From an uncultured Gammaproteobacteria bacterium (GTDB lineage Bacteria; Pseudomonadota; Gammaproteobacteria; Pseudomonadales; Litorivicinaceae): a stretch of DNA of 7,665 nt. Of this stretch, positions 1 through 6,864 are shown piece after piece (position 1 is the first letter of the stretch; each line of letters begins with the position of its first letter). Location: the NCBI GenBank assembly GCA_913062835.1, contig CAJXXD010000033.1, positions 1 to 7,665 on the forward strand. Reading direction: 5' to 3'. The notes beneath the pieces were generated by a model that was given only the letters and a program-made list of their open reading frames with translations, was not told where the DNA came from and made no database searches. Made by a program: the position numbers and the translations under genes.

Positions 1-219
1 TTTGAGCTTGCGTATAACTACTCACGCGGCGAAGGCATGAAGCACTATGTTGAAATGGTTCAGGAGCCTGAGTTTGCTGCTGCAGAGCGTGGCTACACCT
101 TTGTTGCGCACCAGCAGGAAGTGGGCACTGGCTACTTCGACGACGTCACCACAGTAATCCAAGGCGGCCAGTCAAGCGTGACTGCACTGACCGGATCCAC
201 TGAAGAAGAACAGTTCTAA
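1..219 (+). CDS. aceA: Isocitrate lyase, C-terminal end (partial)
   Basis: The reading frame is open from the first base and ends at TAA 217-219, giving the last 72 residues of a protein that starts outside the window. The tail reads through HQQEVGTGYFDDVTTVIQGG and ends in TGSTEEEQF. I recognise this as the C-terminus of the long (about 530-residue) isocitrate lyase of Pseudomonas and Colwellia type. The enzyme splits isocitrate into glyoxylate and succinate in the cytoplasm, the first step of the glyoxylate shunt used for growth on acetate and fatty acids. The catalytic KKCGH region lies upstream and cannot be checked here. A strong terminator follows 22 bases after the stop, so this gene ends its transcription unit. 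The identity is from remembered family sequence. Confidence 0.93.
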   Translation, partial: FELAYNYSRGEGMKHYVEMVQEPEFAAAERGYTFVAHQQEVGTGYFDDVTTVIQGGQSSVTALTGSTEEEQF

Positions 220-241
220 GCACTGTCTTTTTAAGTGACCC

Positions 242-274
242 AAAGCCCGTCCGCGCAAGCGGGCGGGCTTTTTT
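242..274 (+). terminator. Rho-independent terminator of aceA
   Basis: An 11-bp stem (244-254 with 259-269, one G-T wobble) closes a GCAA tetraloop at 255-258. Flanking A and T bases can extend it to 13 bp. A run of six T follows (269-274). It starts about 22 bases after the aceA stop and is a textbook intrinsic terminator on the plus strand. Confidence 0.95.
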
Positions 275-318
275 ATGGTGCTAACCTTTAGGCAAGCGAG
301 CACCTCAGCGAATCCAGA

Positions 319-348
319 TTGTATGGCTCTCCGTCATTGCACTAAAAT
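319..348 (+). promoter_or_regulatory. Putative sigma-70 promoter of the HTH gene
   Basis: TTGTAT at 319-324 and TAAAAT at 343-348 are separated by 18 bases, giving good -35 and -10 matches. The predicted start of transcription is near 354-356. That leaves the TTG at 358 almost leaderless, while the ATG at 379 gets a leader of about 24 bases with an AAGG Shine-Dalgarno. The position therefore also supports the ATG start. Confidence 0.55.
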
Positions 349-353
349 TGCAA
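337..353. promoter_or_regulatory. Candidate operator: TTGCA-N7-TGCAA over the -10 box
   Basis: A perfect 5-bp inverted repeat has arms at 337-341 and 349-353. The 7-base spacer contains the whole TAAAAT -10 hexamer. Small XRE regulators usually bind such dyads over their own promoter, so this is a natural site for autorepression by the gene starting at 379. The half-sites are short and chance occurrence is possible. Confidence 0.4.
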
Positions 354-378
354 AGCATTGAACCTGCAAGGCAAGAAG

Positions 379-702
379 ATGATCGTACTGACCGAGGCCG
401 AGTACCACGCATTGATCGAGGATGCGGGCGACATTGCCATCGCCGATCAGGCACTGCGGGACAGTACTGCGGCACCGCTACTGCCTGCCGATCTACTGAC
501 CGCATCATTAGACGGCACCATCCATCCGCTTACCGCCTGGCGGAAAGCGACTGGACTCACGCAAGCGGCGCTGGCCCATAAAGCGGGAGTACGCACTTCA
601 ACCGTTTGCAACATCGAGAACCGCAAGATCGATCCGCGCCTGTCGACTATGAAAGCCCTAGCCAATGCCCTCGGAGTGGATGTAGATGATCTAATCCCCT
701 GA
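379..702 (+). CDS. XRE-family HTH regulator, antitoxin-like (orphan)
   Basis: With the ATG start the protein has 107 residues. The N-terminal part (about 1-45) carries a VLTEAEYHALIEDAGD segment. The same kind of segment appears in XRE antitoxins or orphan regulators of the form 'VLPEAEYERLVEAAED'. The C-terminal half (about 52-107) is a Cro/C1-type helix-turn-helix: WRKATGLTQAALAHKAGV supplies helices 1-2, VRTSTVCNIENRKIDPR the recognition helix and turn, and LANALGVDVDDLIP the typical XRE ending. ATG 379 is chosen because AAGG lies 7 bases upstream; an in-frame TTG at 358 would add seven residues. No RelE- or HipA-like toxin lies next to it: aceA is upstream and a convergent channel gene downstream. 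It is therefore either a stand-alone regulator or the remnant of a toxin-antitoxin pair. Its target is unknown beyond probable autoregulation. Confidence 0.82.
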   Translation: MIVLTEAEYHALIEDAGDIAIADQALRDSTAAPLLPADLLTASLDGTIHPLTAWRKATGLTQAALAHKAGVRTSTVCNIENRKIDPRLSTMKALANALGVDVDDLIP

Positions 703-791
703 ACGTCGCTTAAGCAGAACTCTCACAATTTTTTGACCTTGGTGCCGTCAATCTAGAGTGGACGTTTTAGCTAAATAACACGAACGACAGG

Positions 792-2483
792 CTACGAAAT
801 CGATCGATGAGCCAATAGCGACTGGAATAGATCGTCTCGGCCCAACAACCATTCAATGCGCGCATCCACACCCTCAGCTCCCCACATCAAGAGTTGATCG
901 CCATACCCCAAATCCAAATGCTCCCCAGGGAAAGGCACCAGGTCACCGTTAAACCGCACCAAAAACAAACAAATCAAAGCCAAAGGCGGATGGCCCTCGC
1001 CGGGATCACGAAGCAAATCTCCCAACTCAACCCGTTGCCCAGACTCAAGCGCCGAGACCACCGCCGGTGCATCGGCTTCACGCAACGAAATCACGAAATG
1101 ATCCAGCTCGACATCGCCCTCCGGCAAACGCCGATACAACTTATCGATTAGCCCATCGACCAGAGCCTCTGGCATCAATTCAAGCTGACTCAAAAACTGG
1201 TGGAGTAAGGGGGACTGAATCCGAGCAAACATCTCTTGCGCAAGGAGCCTGCCCTCGCGCAGCACCACACTGAATCCCCCATGCTGAAACACCGGTTCGC
1301 TGGTCGGGCGATTTCGACGTGCCACGGTCACAAGGGGTGATTTCTCTGCCTTGGCGGTTAACAAAATCGAGAGGTTGTCGCCATCACTGTCCGTCGCTGC
1401 AATCACCCCCGCCGCTTCATCAATGCGCGCTTGTTTCAGGGTCACTGCCTCTGTGCCCGGGCCTTCGACCCACTCAATGTCATCCGAGGACGGCCGATTC
1501 GGGCTCACCCACACAAAGGGAATGGCATCTCGTACAAAGACCTCGCACACCAGTTCCGAAAGTCGGTTCGAGCCACACACAATCCAATGCCCGGTCTCGG
1601 GTATCGGCATCGCCTCGATGCGATTCAAATCAGGATCCACCAGCTCGTGATACAGCGCATAGGCCTTGGGTCGCTGAATCAATTGACCCACGGAACGAGC
1701 CGCCACACGATCCAAATCAATAATCACTTCGGTATCGAAGCTCCGTAAATTTCGCGTATTGGCATCTGATTTGGAGCGGGCAAACACAGGGACTCGAGGC
1801 GCCAAAATCTTCACATTGGTCGCGACGGTCAGGTTCGCTTGATCGCTGTCAGTCAGCACCACCACGCCTTGGCATCTAGGATGCTGAACCCCCGCATCCA
1901 CCAACACTTGAGGGTCCATGGCATCGGCCCAGAACACATCCAGCTCATAGGACAAATTCGATAAGCGTGCCTGATCAAACCGGGATTTCTCTGACTCGAC
2001 CGCCACGCACCGCGTGCCACTCTGATCCAAAAATCGAACCAACTGACTGCCAGCGCTGCCATAGCCACACACCACCCAAAACGGAACTGGGTGAGTTTTC
2101 ACACGATTGACAGTTTTCTGATACCGCCGAAGTTTTCTAAACTCAGGATCCGTCAACACCGTAAGCACTGCCCCTAAGGCATACAGCCAGGCAATGACAG
2201 TCGAATAGATGACCACCAGCATCCACATCCGCTGGGCGCCGGTAAAGGCATAGGGAAGCTCGCCATAGCCAATAGTGGTGGCGGTGTAGCTGATAACGTA
2301 GAACGCATCAAAGAAACTTAAATGGTAGACCTCGCCGGTGTCGGTCTGACCTGGAATCAACACCAAGCCAAGACAGCTCACCGCGTACGTCAGAATCAAG
2401 ACAATCAGTGGGGTTCTGAGCTCTAAGAGCACAATCCACATGGGTGCCCCGCGCACTTTGGGGCGTGCGCGATATCGACCCAT
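792..2483 (-). CDS. Two-helix K+ channel with two RCK/TrkA-N-type domains
   Basis: The 563-residue inner-membrane protein has a first transmembrane helix at about 18-44, a re-entrant pore with selectivity filter TTIGYGE at 69-75, and a second helix at about 85-111. No voltage-sensor helices precede the pore. The cytoplasmic part begins with a Rossmann RCK domain: the G140-Y-G142-xx-G145 nucleotide loop is intact and E163 ends the second strand. A second Rossmann-like domain starts near 299, where the loop reads CGSNRLS and has lost the glycine pattern. Residues 460-545 may be a divergent RCK-C-type ligand domain. Such proteins let K+ through the membrane under control of nucleotides or ions bound to the RCK ring; the ligand cannot be read here. 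The start ATG overlaps the stop of the upstream DUF6394-like gene (TGATG) and lacks a clear Shine-Dalgarno, which suggests translational coupling. Met15 is an alternative start. Confidence 0.88.
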   Translation of the reverse strand: MGRYRARPKVRGAPMWIVLLELRTPLIVLILTYAVSCLGLVLIPGQTDTGEVYHLSFFDAFYVISYTATTIGYGELPYAFTGAQRMWMLVVIYSTVIAWLYALGAVLTVLTDPEFRKLRRYQKTVNRVKTHPVPFWVVCGYGSAGSQLVRFLDQSGTRCVAVESEKSRFDQARLSNLSYELDVFWADAMDPQVLVDAGVQHPRCQGVVVLTDSDQANLTVATNVKILAPRVPVFARSKSDANTRNLRSFDTEVIIDLDRVAARSVGQLIQRPKAYALYHELVDPDLNRIEAMPIPETGHWIVCGSNRLSELVCEVFVRDAIPFVWVSPNRPSSDDIEWVEGPGTEAVTLKQARIDEAAGVIAATDSDGDNLSILLTAKAEKSPLVTVARRNRPTSEPVFQHGGFSVVLREGRLLAQEMFARIQSPLLHQFLSQLELMPEALVDGLIDKLYRRLPEGDVELDHFVISLREADAPAVVSALESGQRVELGDLLRDPGEGHPPLALICLFLVRFNGDLVPFPGEHLDLGYGDQLLMWGAEGVDARIEWLLGRDDLFQSLLAHRSIS

Positions 2484-2863
2484 CAGCGCTTAATTTGCAA
2501 CGTCTCAGCGAGCAGCAACACAACACTAATGATGTTGGCTATCATCGCACCACCCGCCAAGGACACCACACTCGCCATAACAGCTCCGGAAATGGGCTCC
2601 CCGCTTTGCACTGCCATGCCCCAAACCACTGCCCCGATGATCAACTGTAAATCGGCTACTAGACTGGTCGCGAGCAAAAGAGCACCCACATGGGAACGAT
2701 CACCCACCTTCAATACCGTGGCGATTAAAGACACCACGAGCGCAAAGAAAAATTCATAGGGATGGTGATGATCCGGATTGTCGATATCACCGACGAAGAA
2801 ACTGAAGTTCATCGTCAAGGCCAAGACTATAAAGAAAGCAAACCAGACACGCTGGGTATTCAT
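2483..2863 (-). CDS. DUF6394-like four-helix inner membrane protein
   Basis: This 126-residue hydrophobic protein has four predicted helices at about 6-24, 37-54, 59-86 and 93-120. The loop between helices 1 and 2 is rich in acids and histidines (GDIDNPDHHHPYE, 25-37). D71 lies within helix 3 (LVADLQLI) and N110 within helix 4. I recognise it from memory as the DUF6394 family of gammaproteobacterial membrane proteins of unknown function. ATG 2863 is chosen because GGAG lies 6 bases upstream; the longer TTG start at 2875 would overlap that Shine-Dalgarno. Its stop overlaps the start of the K+ channel gene by one base, so the two products are probably made in linked amounts and may form one membrane complex. 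That partnership is inferred from context, not from any known activity. Confidence 0.8.
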   Translation of the reverse strand: MNTQRVWFAFFIVLALTMNFSFFVGDIDNPDHHHPYEFFFALVVSLIATVLKVGDRSHVGALLLATSLVADLQLIIGAVVWGMAVQSGEPISGAVMASVVSLAGGAMIANIISVVLLLAETLQIKR

Positions 2864-2873
2864 AGCAAACTCC

Positions 2874-2904
2874 AAACGATCGGGGGCGATGCCCCCTTTC
2901 GTTT
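2874..2904 (-). other. Intercistronic hairpin between mdh and the DUF6394-like gene
   Basis: On the minus strand AAACGA pairs with TCGTTT and GGGGGC pairs with GCCCCC. A 2x2 purine internal loop (AA/GA) separates the two stems and ATC forms the apical loop, giving 12 bp in 31 bases. It sits 11 bases after the mdh stop. Its 3' edge touches the GGAG ribosome binding site (2870-2873) of the next gene. Only TTT follows, so it is at best a weak terminator. It may set the ratio of mdh to channel transcripts, protect the mdh 3' end, or affect ribosome access. On the plus strand it is followed by TTTCGTTT, but no gene there needs terminating. Confidence 0.7.
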
Positions 2905-2915
2905 ATCGTCGCCGA

Positions 2916-3938
2916 TTATGCTGCGGGATGCGAGACTCCGTTGAGTTTTGCTTCCGTTTCAGCAGGCAACAAGTCGGCAATCGCGTCGCGCTCACCCACC
3001 AGTTCGTCATTGGTAGCGTCCATCTTGCCACGTGAAAAATCACTGACTTCAACGCCCTGGACGACTTTGTAATCACCGCCTTCACAGACCACAGGGAATG
3101 AGTAAATCACGCCCGGTGCGATGCCATAAGAACCGTCTGAAGGCACTGCCATCGACACGACTTTACCGGCCGTTCCGAGCATCCAATCACGCATGTGGTC
3201 GATCGCAGCCTGAGCGGCTGAGGCAGCAGACGATGCACCACGCGCATCAATGATGGCCGCACCGCGCTTGGCTACGGTTGGGATGTAGTCGGTCTCGTAC
3301 CAAGTGCGATCGATTTGAGACAGCGCAGGCTGGCCTTTGACTGTCGCACGGTGAAGATCGGGGTACTGAGTCGGTGAGTGGTTACCCCAAATGATGGCGT
3401 TGTCCACATCAGTGGGCTGTGCGCCTAAATGATTCGCCAAAATACCGACAGCACGGTTGTGATCCAAACGAGTCATCGCCGTGAACTGACGTGGATCGAG
3501 ATCCGGTGCATTACGGGCCGCAATCAATGCATTGGTGTTGGCTGGGTTGCCCACCACCAACACGCGGACATTCTTTGAGGCATTGTCGTTCAAGGCCTTG
3601 CCCTGTACCGAGAAGATCTTCGCGTTTTCTTTCAGAAGGTCGGCACGCTCCATGCCAGGTCCGCGTGGACGCGCGCCAATCAAGAAGGCCACATCCGCAT
3701 CCTTAAAGCCATCGGCCGGGTTGTCGTGGGTCGTAATGCCCGCCAACAATGGATACGCACAATCAATCAGCTCCATGACTACGCCATTCAGAGCGGTCAT
3801 GGCCGGTGGAATCTCAACCAACTGCAGAATAATTGGCTGGTCTTTACCAAGCAGCTCTCCGGCTGCGATTTTAAATAGAATCGTATAGCTGATAGCGCCG
3901 GCAGCACCGGTCACAGCAACGCGTACAGGTTGTTTCAT
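2916..3938 (-). CDS. mdh: NAD-dependent malate dehydrogenase
   Basis: The cytoplasmic enzyme interconverts malate and oxaloacetate in the TCA cycle and completes the glyoxylate shunt that aceA begins. The 340-residue protein belongs to the cytosolic-type malate dehydrogenase group found in many proteobacteria, not the E. coli type. It shows the dinucleotide loop TGAAGAIS (10-17), E42 after the second strand (expected for NAD), and the mobile-loop arginines R90, R92 and R98 in [19 protein letters not shown] lies at 128-136, the catalytic pair D159 in MTRLDHNRA and H187 in WGNHS are present, and [11 protein letters not shown] occurs near 232-242. The tail runs about ten residues beyond my memory of the family. 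ATG 3938 is chosen for its AAGGAG six bases upstream and the canonical [14 protein letters not shown] start. The start overlaps the stop of the esterase gene (ATGA). A hairpin follows the stop. Confidence 0.95.
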   Translation of the reverse strand: MKQPVRVAVTGAAGAISYTILFKIAAGELLGKDQPIILQLVEIPPAMTALNGVVMELIDCAYPLLAGITTHDNPADGFKDADVAFLIGARPRGPGMERADLLKENAKIFSVQGKALNDNASKNVRVLVVGNPANTNALIAARNAPDLDPRQFTAMTRLDHNRAVGILANHLGAQPTDVDNAIIWGNHSPTQYPDLHRATVKGQPALSQIDRTWYETDYIPTVAKRGAAIIDARGASSAASAAQAAIDHMRDWMLGTAGKVVSMAVPSDGSYGIAPGVIYSFPVVCEGGDYKVVQGVEVSDFSRGKMDATNDELVGERDAIADLLPAETEAKLNGVSHPAA

Positions 3939-4615
3939 TCCTTGCTCCTTGTCGGGAAATCGGAGTTCAAATGGGATGCCATCCAATGTCCGATGGCCCG
4001 TAATTGTTCAGGCACCACATTGTGTTCCATGGGGTACGCCTGAAAAGTCACTGAGTAACCAAGCGCCTCTAAAGAGGCTTTTGCTTGCTCGCCCAGCGCG
4101 AATGGCACCACGGGATCAAATTGCCCGTGATGAATTTCAATCGGTAGTTCGGCAGGCGTCCGGCCCGGACGCAGGTTCGGATCTTGTTCGCCCACCCAAT
4201 ATGTAGACAACGCGAGCACGCCACCCAAGGTCTTCTTCGATCGAACGCCGGCATACAAAGCCACCGCGCCACCTTGGCTGAATCCCACCAAAAAAATACG
4301 AGACGCCGAAATGCCCGCGTCCAGTTGTGATTGCACCCATTGATCCACAATATCAGCGGAAGCCTGAATACCTGCCACATCAATGGTCCGCTCGATATCC
4401 ATATGCTCAATGTCATACCAGGCAGGCATAACCATGCCTCCGTTGACTGTGACCGGAATCTCCGGCGCATGAGGAAAAATGAATCGAGTGGACTGAGACA
4501 ACCCTAATAACGGGACCGCAGGTTCAAAATCGTGACCACTGGCGCCTAATCCGTGCAGCCAAATGACAGCACTGTCGGCGGGGCCTTGAGGTTCTACAAC
4601 GACGGCGTCGGACAT
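3935..4615 (-). CDS. Carboxylesterase / phospholipase (alpha/beta hydrolase)
   Basis: This 226-residue protein has the length and layout of the Pseudomonas carboxylesterase II / acyl-protein thioesterase-like family (Abhydrolase_2). The oxyanion-hole motif is HGLG at 21-24. The nucleophile is S113 in GFSQGG. D167 in [10 protein letters not shown] and H198 in [10 protein letters not shown] complete the triad. There is no signal peptide, so the enzyme is cytoplasmic and should hydrolyse short acyl esters, lysophospholipids or thioesters; the natural substrate cannot be read from sequence. ATG 4615 has a weak GGA six bases upstream. It is the first gene of the minus-strand cluster and its stop overlaps the mdh start by four bases, so mdh translation is probably coupled to it. 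I leave the symbol blank because the estB/estA names are used inconsistently. Confidence 0.9.
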   Translation of the reverse strand: MSDAVVVEPQGPADSAVIWLHGLGASGHDFEPAVPLLGLSQSTRFIFPHAPEIPVTVNGGMVMPAWYDIEHMDIERTIDVAGIQASADIVDQWVQSQLDAGISASRIFLVGFSQGGAVALYAGVRSKKTLGGVLALSTYWVGEQDPNLRPGRTPAELPIEIHHGQFDPVVPFALGEQAKASLEALGYSVTFQAYPMEHNVVPEQLRAIGHWMASHLNSDFPTRSKE

Positions 4616-4656
4616 TTATGATCCAATGAATAAACGAAGGCGAAGCCTAATCAGGC

Positions 4657-4662
4657 TATAAT
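4657..4662 (+). promoter_or_regulatory. Consensus -10 box (TATAAT) for the acyltransferase gene
   Basis: A perfect TATAAT lies 30 bases before the ATG at 4692 and predicts a transcript start near 4669. No good -35 box is found 16-18 bases upstream, so an activator may be needed or the match may be incidental. The right arm of a small inverted repeat (AGCCT-AATC-AGGCT, 4644-4657) touches the first T of the box. No convincing promoter for the divergent esterase gene is seen in the same gap. Confidence 0.45.
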
Positions 4663-4691
4663 CAAGTCGCAATGACACTTTGGCTAAAGGC

Positions 4692-5567
4692 ATGACCGGA
4701 AGTTTACGCGTTTTTCTTCTCGCAGTCGCAACAATATTCGGCGCACTCTGCATCCTATTCATCGCTCCCTTGAAGTTGTGGTCTAAAACCGAGAGCGTGG
4801 CCTATCGCATCACGACCTGGATCGCCTCACGTTGGGCCAATGCACTCCGAGGCCTCCTGGCAAGCCTACCGACTCGCTGGGTGCTTGAGGGCACGCGGCC
4901 TGATCCGAAGGGTACCCATCTAATCCTCGCCAATCACCGAAGCTGGGTCGATATCTTGGTGGTGATTTGGTTGTTGGGTAAAGATACGACCCTGCCCCGT
5001 TTCTTTATGAAATGGGAATTGATTTACGTCCCAGTGATTGGCATCTGTGCCTGGGCCTTAGACTTCCCAATCATGCGCCGCTACACGGCCGAGGACATCA
5101 AAGACCGTCCTGAACTGAAACATCGAGATTTTGATTACGCCCACCGCGTGCTCACCCGCCATCCAGATCAACCCTGCGTGGTGGTTAACTTCGCCGAAGG
5201 CACCCGTTTTTCTGAACTCAAACACAGCAAGAATCGATCGCCGTACACCCACCTCTTGAAACCCAAAGTCGGTGGCCCTCAATTGGCGTTGGATTGTTTA
5301 CGAGAGCGACTCGACAGCGTCTACGACCTCACCATTGCCTACCCAGGCGCTCAACTCAGTGTATGGCGACTGTTGTCCGGGCAGATTCCTGAGATACGTC
5401 TTCATATTGAACGCATTGAGGTGCCCGAGACCCTACAAAAAACCCCGGAAACGCTGGCCGAATTAAAGGCCTTCCGGGGTTGGATGAATGACATTTGGGC
5501 GGCAAAAGATCGCCGCCTAGAGGCTATGCTTAGCGATAGACCGGCAAACGATCGCACATTGCCTTAA
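4692..5567 (+). CDS. PlsC-type acyltransferase, YihG-like
   Basis: This 291-residue inner-membrane protein has a hydrophobic N-terminal helix at about 5-27 and a lysophospholipid-acyltransferase (PlsC) domain. The catalytic HX4D motif is N81-H82-RSWV-D87 and the acceptor motif is FAEGTRF at 167-173. A KPKVGG segment follows at 190-195. The order [35 protein letters not shown] closely follows E. coli YihG. Family members transfer acyl groups from acyl-CoA or acyl-ACP to lysophospholipid or related acceptors; the acceptor here is unknown. The start is uncertain: ATG 4692 has AAAGG too close to act as a ribosome binding site, and TTG 4680 (four residues longer) has none. Its last 38 bases overlap the convergent glyA gene, and its sequence at 5437-5481 doubles as the likely glyA terminator. 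Confidence 0.86.
   Translation: MTGSLRVFLLAVATIFGALCILFIAPLKLWSKTESVAYRITTWIASRWANALRGLLASLPTRWVLEGTRPDPKGTHLILANHRSWVDILVVIWLLGKDTTLPRFFMKWELIYVPVIGICAWALDFPIMRRYTAEDIKDRPELKHRDFDYAHRVLTRHPDQPCVVVNFAEGTRFSELKHSKNRSPYTHLLKPKVGGPQLALDCLRERLDSVYDLTIAYPGAQLSVWRLLSGQIPEIRLHIERIEVPETLQKTPETLAELKAFRGWMNDIWAAKDRRLEAMLSDRPANDRTLP
5437..5481 (-). terminator. Probable intrinsic terminator of glyA, inside the acyltransferase gene
   Basis: On the minus strand a 10-bp perfect stem (AACCCCGGAA at 5481-5472 with TTCCGGGGTT at 5450-5441) encloses a smaller GGCC/GGCC stem. It runs into six T (5442-5437), two of which can pair in the stem. It begins 48 bases after the glyA stop. The same bases encode an in-frame part of the acyltransferase ([15 protein letters not shown]), so the terminator is embedded in a sense-strand gene. 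Confidence 0.75.
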
Positions 5568-6783
5568 CCGATTCGCGTACACGCGTCTTCACGGACTCGT
5601 CGTCCAGCGCGTCCAACACATCACAAATCAAGTGAGCCAGGTCACGGCAATCGCTTTCCACAAATCCACGCGTGGTCACCGCAGGCGTCCCAATGCGGAT
5701 GCCCGAGGTCACGAAAGGTGATTGCGGGTCATTTGGCACGGCATTCTTATTGACGGTGATATGGCTCTCACCCAAAGCGGCATCGGCCGCTTTCCCGGTG
5801 ATACCCTGTGCCACCAAGTCGACGAGCATCAGGTGATTATCAGTCCCACCTGAGACAATCTTGAATCCACGTTCGATAAACACGGCCGCCATGGTTTGTG
5901 CGTTCTTCACGACCTGTGCCTGGTAGGTTTTAAACTCAGGCTCCATCGCTTCTTTAAAGGCCACAGCCTTACCGGCAATGGCGTGCATCAGCGGACCGCC
6001 CTGCATACCTGGGAAAACTGCACTGTTTAATTTCTTGTGCAGTGTTTCGTCTTCGAGACCAGACAGAATCAAACCCGAACGCGGACCGCGGAGTGTTTTG
6101 TGCGTCGTGGTGGTCACAACATGGGCATGAGGAATCGGTGAAGGATACACACCCGCGGCGACCAAGCCTGCAATATGAGCCATATCCACCAAGAAATACG
6201 CACCGACGTTGTCGGCAATTTCACGCATTTTAGCCCAATCGACCACGCGTGAGTATGCTGAGAAACCGCCCAACAACAGCTTAGGCTTATGCTGCTCGGC
6301 CAAATCAGAAATCTCGTTGTAGTCCATGTATCCATCGGCGTCGATGCCATACTGGACTGCTTTATAAACCTTGCCTGAGAAGTTCACGGACGCACCATGG
6401 GTCAAATGCCCACCGTCAGCCAATGACATCCCTAAAATCGTGTCACCGGCCTCTAACAATGCCAAATACGCAGCTGCGTTGGCTTGTGATCCGGCATGCG
6501 GTTGTACGTTGGCGTAGGCCGCACCAAACAACTGCTTGGCACGATCGATGGCCAGCTGCTCGACCACATCGACGTACTCGCAGCCGCCATAATAGCGCTT
6601 GCCTGGGTAGCCTTCGGCGTATTTATTGGTCAGCACCGACCCCTGTGCCTCAAGTACCCGGGGGCTTGCATAGTTTTCCGAGGCAATCAGCTCAATGTGG
6701 TCTTCTTGACGCACCGCTTCTTTGGCCATGGCATCAAAGAGCGCCTGGTCGTAATCAGAAATAGTTGAAGTCTTTGCGTACAT
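5530..6783 (-). CDS. glyA: Serine hydroxymethyltransferase
   Basis: This cytoplasmic PLP enzyme converts serine and tetrahydrofolate into glycine and 5,10-methylene-tetrahydrofolate, the main source of C1 units. The protein has 417 residues, the same length as E. coli GlyA. Visible landmarks are ELIASENY (31-38), [17 protein letters not shown] (53-69), the PLP-binding D200 and H203 in [10 protein letters not shown], the Schiff-base K229 in [15 protein letters not shown], and the carboxylate-binding R363 in [12 protein letters not shown] 6783 is chosen because AAGGA lies 7 bases upstream and the length then matches the family; an ATG at 6798 would add five residues and absorb the Shine-Dalgarno. 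It is divergent from gcvT, which uses glycine in the reverse sense of C1 supply. It has no riboswitch of its own: the leader predicted from the promoter is only about 30 bases. It converges on and overlaps the acyltransferase gene. Confidence 0.97.
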   Translation of the reverse strand: MYAKTSTISDYDQALFDAMAKEAVRQEDHIELIASENYASPRVLEAQGSVLTNKYAEGYPGKRYYGGCEYVDVVEQLAIDRAKQLFGAAYANVQPHAGSQANAAAYLALLEAGDTILGMSLADGGHLTHGASVNFSGKVYKAVQYGIDADGYMDYNEISDLAEQHKPKLLLGGFSAYSRVVDWAKMREIADNVGAYFLVDMAHIAGLVAAGVYPSPIPHAHVVTTTTHKTLRGPRSGLILSGLEDETLHKKLNSAVFPGMQGGPLMHAIAGKAVAFKEAMEPEFKTYQAQVVKNAQTMAAVFIERGFKIVSGGTDNHLMLVDLVAQGITGKAADAALGESHITVNKNAVPNDPQSPFVTSGIRIGTPAVTTRGFVESDCRDLAHLICDVLDALDDESVKTRVRESVKAMCDRLPVYR

Positions 6784-6797
6784 CTCAAGATCCTTCA

Positions 6798-6826
6798 TTG
6801 CATGGCTTCGGAGAGTCGCACATAAT
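6798..6826 (+). promoter_or_regulatory. Putative sigma-70 promoter of gcvT and its riboswitch
   Basis: TTGCAT at 6798-6803 and CATAAT at 6821-6826 are exactly 17 bases apart. The predicted transcript starts near 6833, about 32 bases before aptamer I, so the whole riboswitch is transcribed. The -35 box lies only 3 bases beyond the glyA Shine-Dalgarno. Confidence 0.6.
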
Positions 6827-6850
6827 ACCGATTCGATCGCTTTCGGGGAA
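6822..6850 (-). promoter_or_regulatory. Putative promoter of glyA, overlapping the gcvT promoter
   Basis: On the minus strand TATTAT (6827-6822) is a one-mismatch -10 box. A weak TTCCCC -35 (6850-6845) lies 17 bases upstream. The predicted start near 6815 gives a leader of about 32 bases. Its -10 box occupies the same bases as the gcvT -10 box on the other strand. Confidence 0.45.
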
Positions 6851-6864
6851 TCTTCTCGTGAGCA

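Noticed and set aside
277..304. Inverted repeat GGTGCT ... AGCACC just after the aceA terminator.
   Set aside because: The arms are 6 bp with a 16-base loop and no T-tract; it does not overlap the promoter boxes and is likely chance.
733..751. Small hairpin TTGAC-N9-GTCAA between the convergent HTH and channel genes, considered as a terminator.
   Set aside because: The stem is only 5 bp. Its T-run lies on the 5' side for the plus strand, and on the minus strand the stem is followed by A bases, so it fits a terminator in neither direction.
1319..1748. Open frames of 99-134 codons on the plus strand, antisense to the K+ channel gene.
   Set aside because: They are low-complexity Arg/Pro/His/Ser-rich shadows of a well-supported channel gene, with no family resemblance and no ribosome binding signal.
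2864..2875. Longer start (TTG 2875) for the DUF6394-like protein.
   Set aside because: It would place the start inside the good GGAG that serves ATG 2863, and the four extra residues fit no family feature.
2874..2904. Reading the mdh-DUF6394 hairpin as a plus-strand terminator (GC stem then TTTCGTTT).
   Set aside because: No plus-strand gene lies upstream to be terminated, and the hairpin position fits the minus-strand operon better.
4069..4470. A 133-codon minus-strand frame inside the esterase gene.
   Set aside because: It is an out-of-frame shadow of the esterase, whose catalytic triad and length are intact in the chosen frame.
4644..4657. Inverted repeat AGCCT-AATC-AGGCT beside the TATAAT box of the acyltransferase gene, considered as an operator.
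   Set aside because: It is short, with 5-bp arms, and no regulator or second copy supports it; I mention it only with the promoter.
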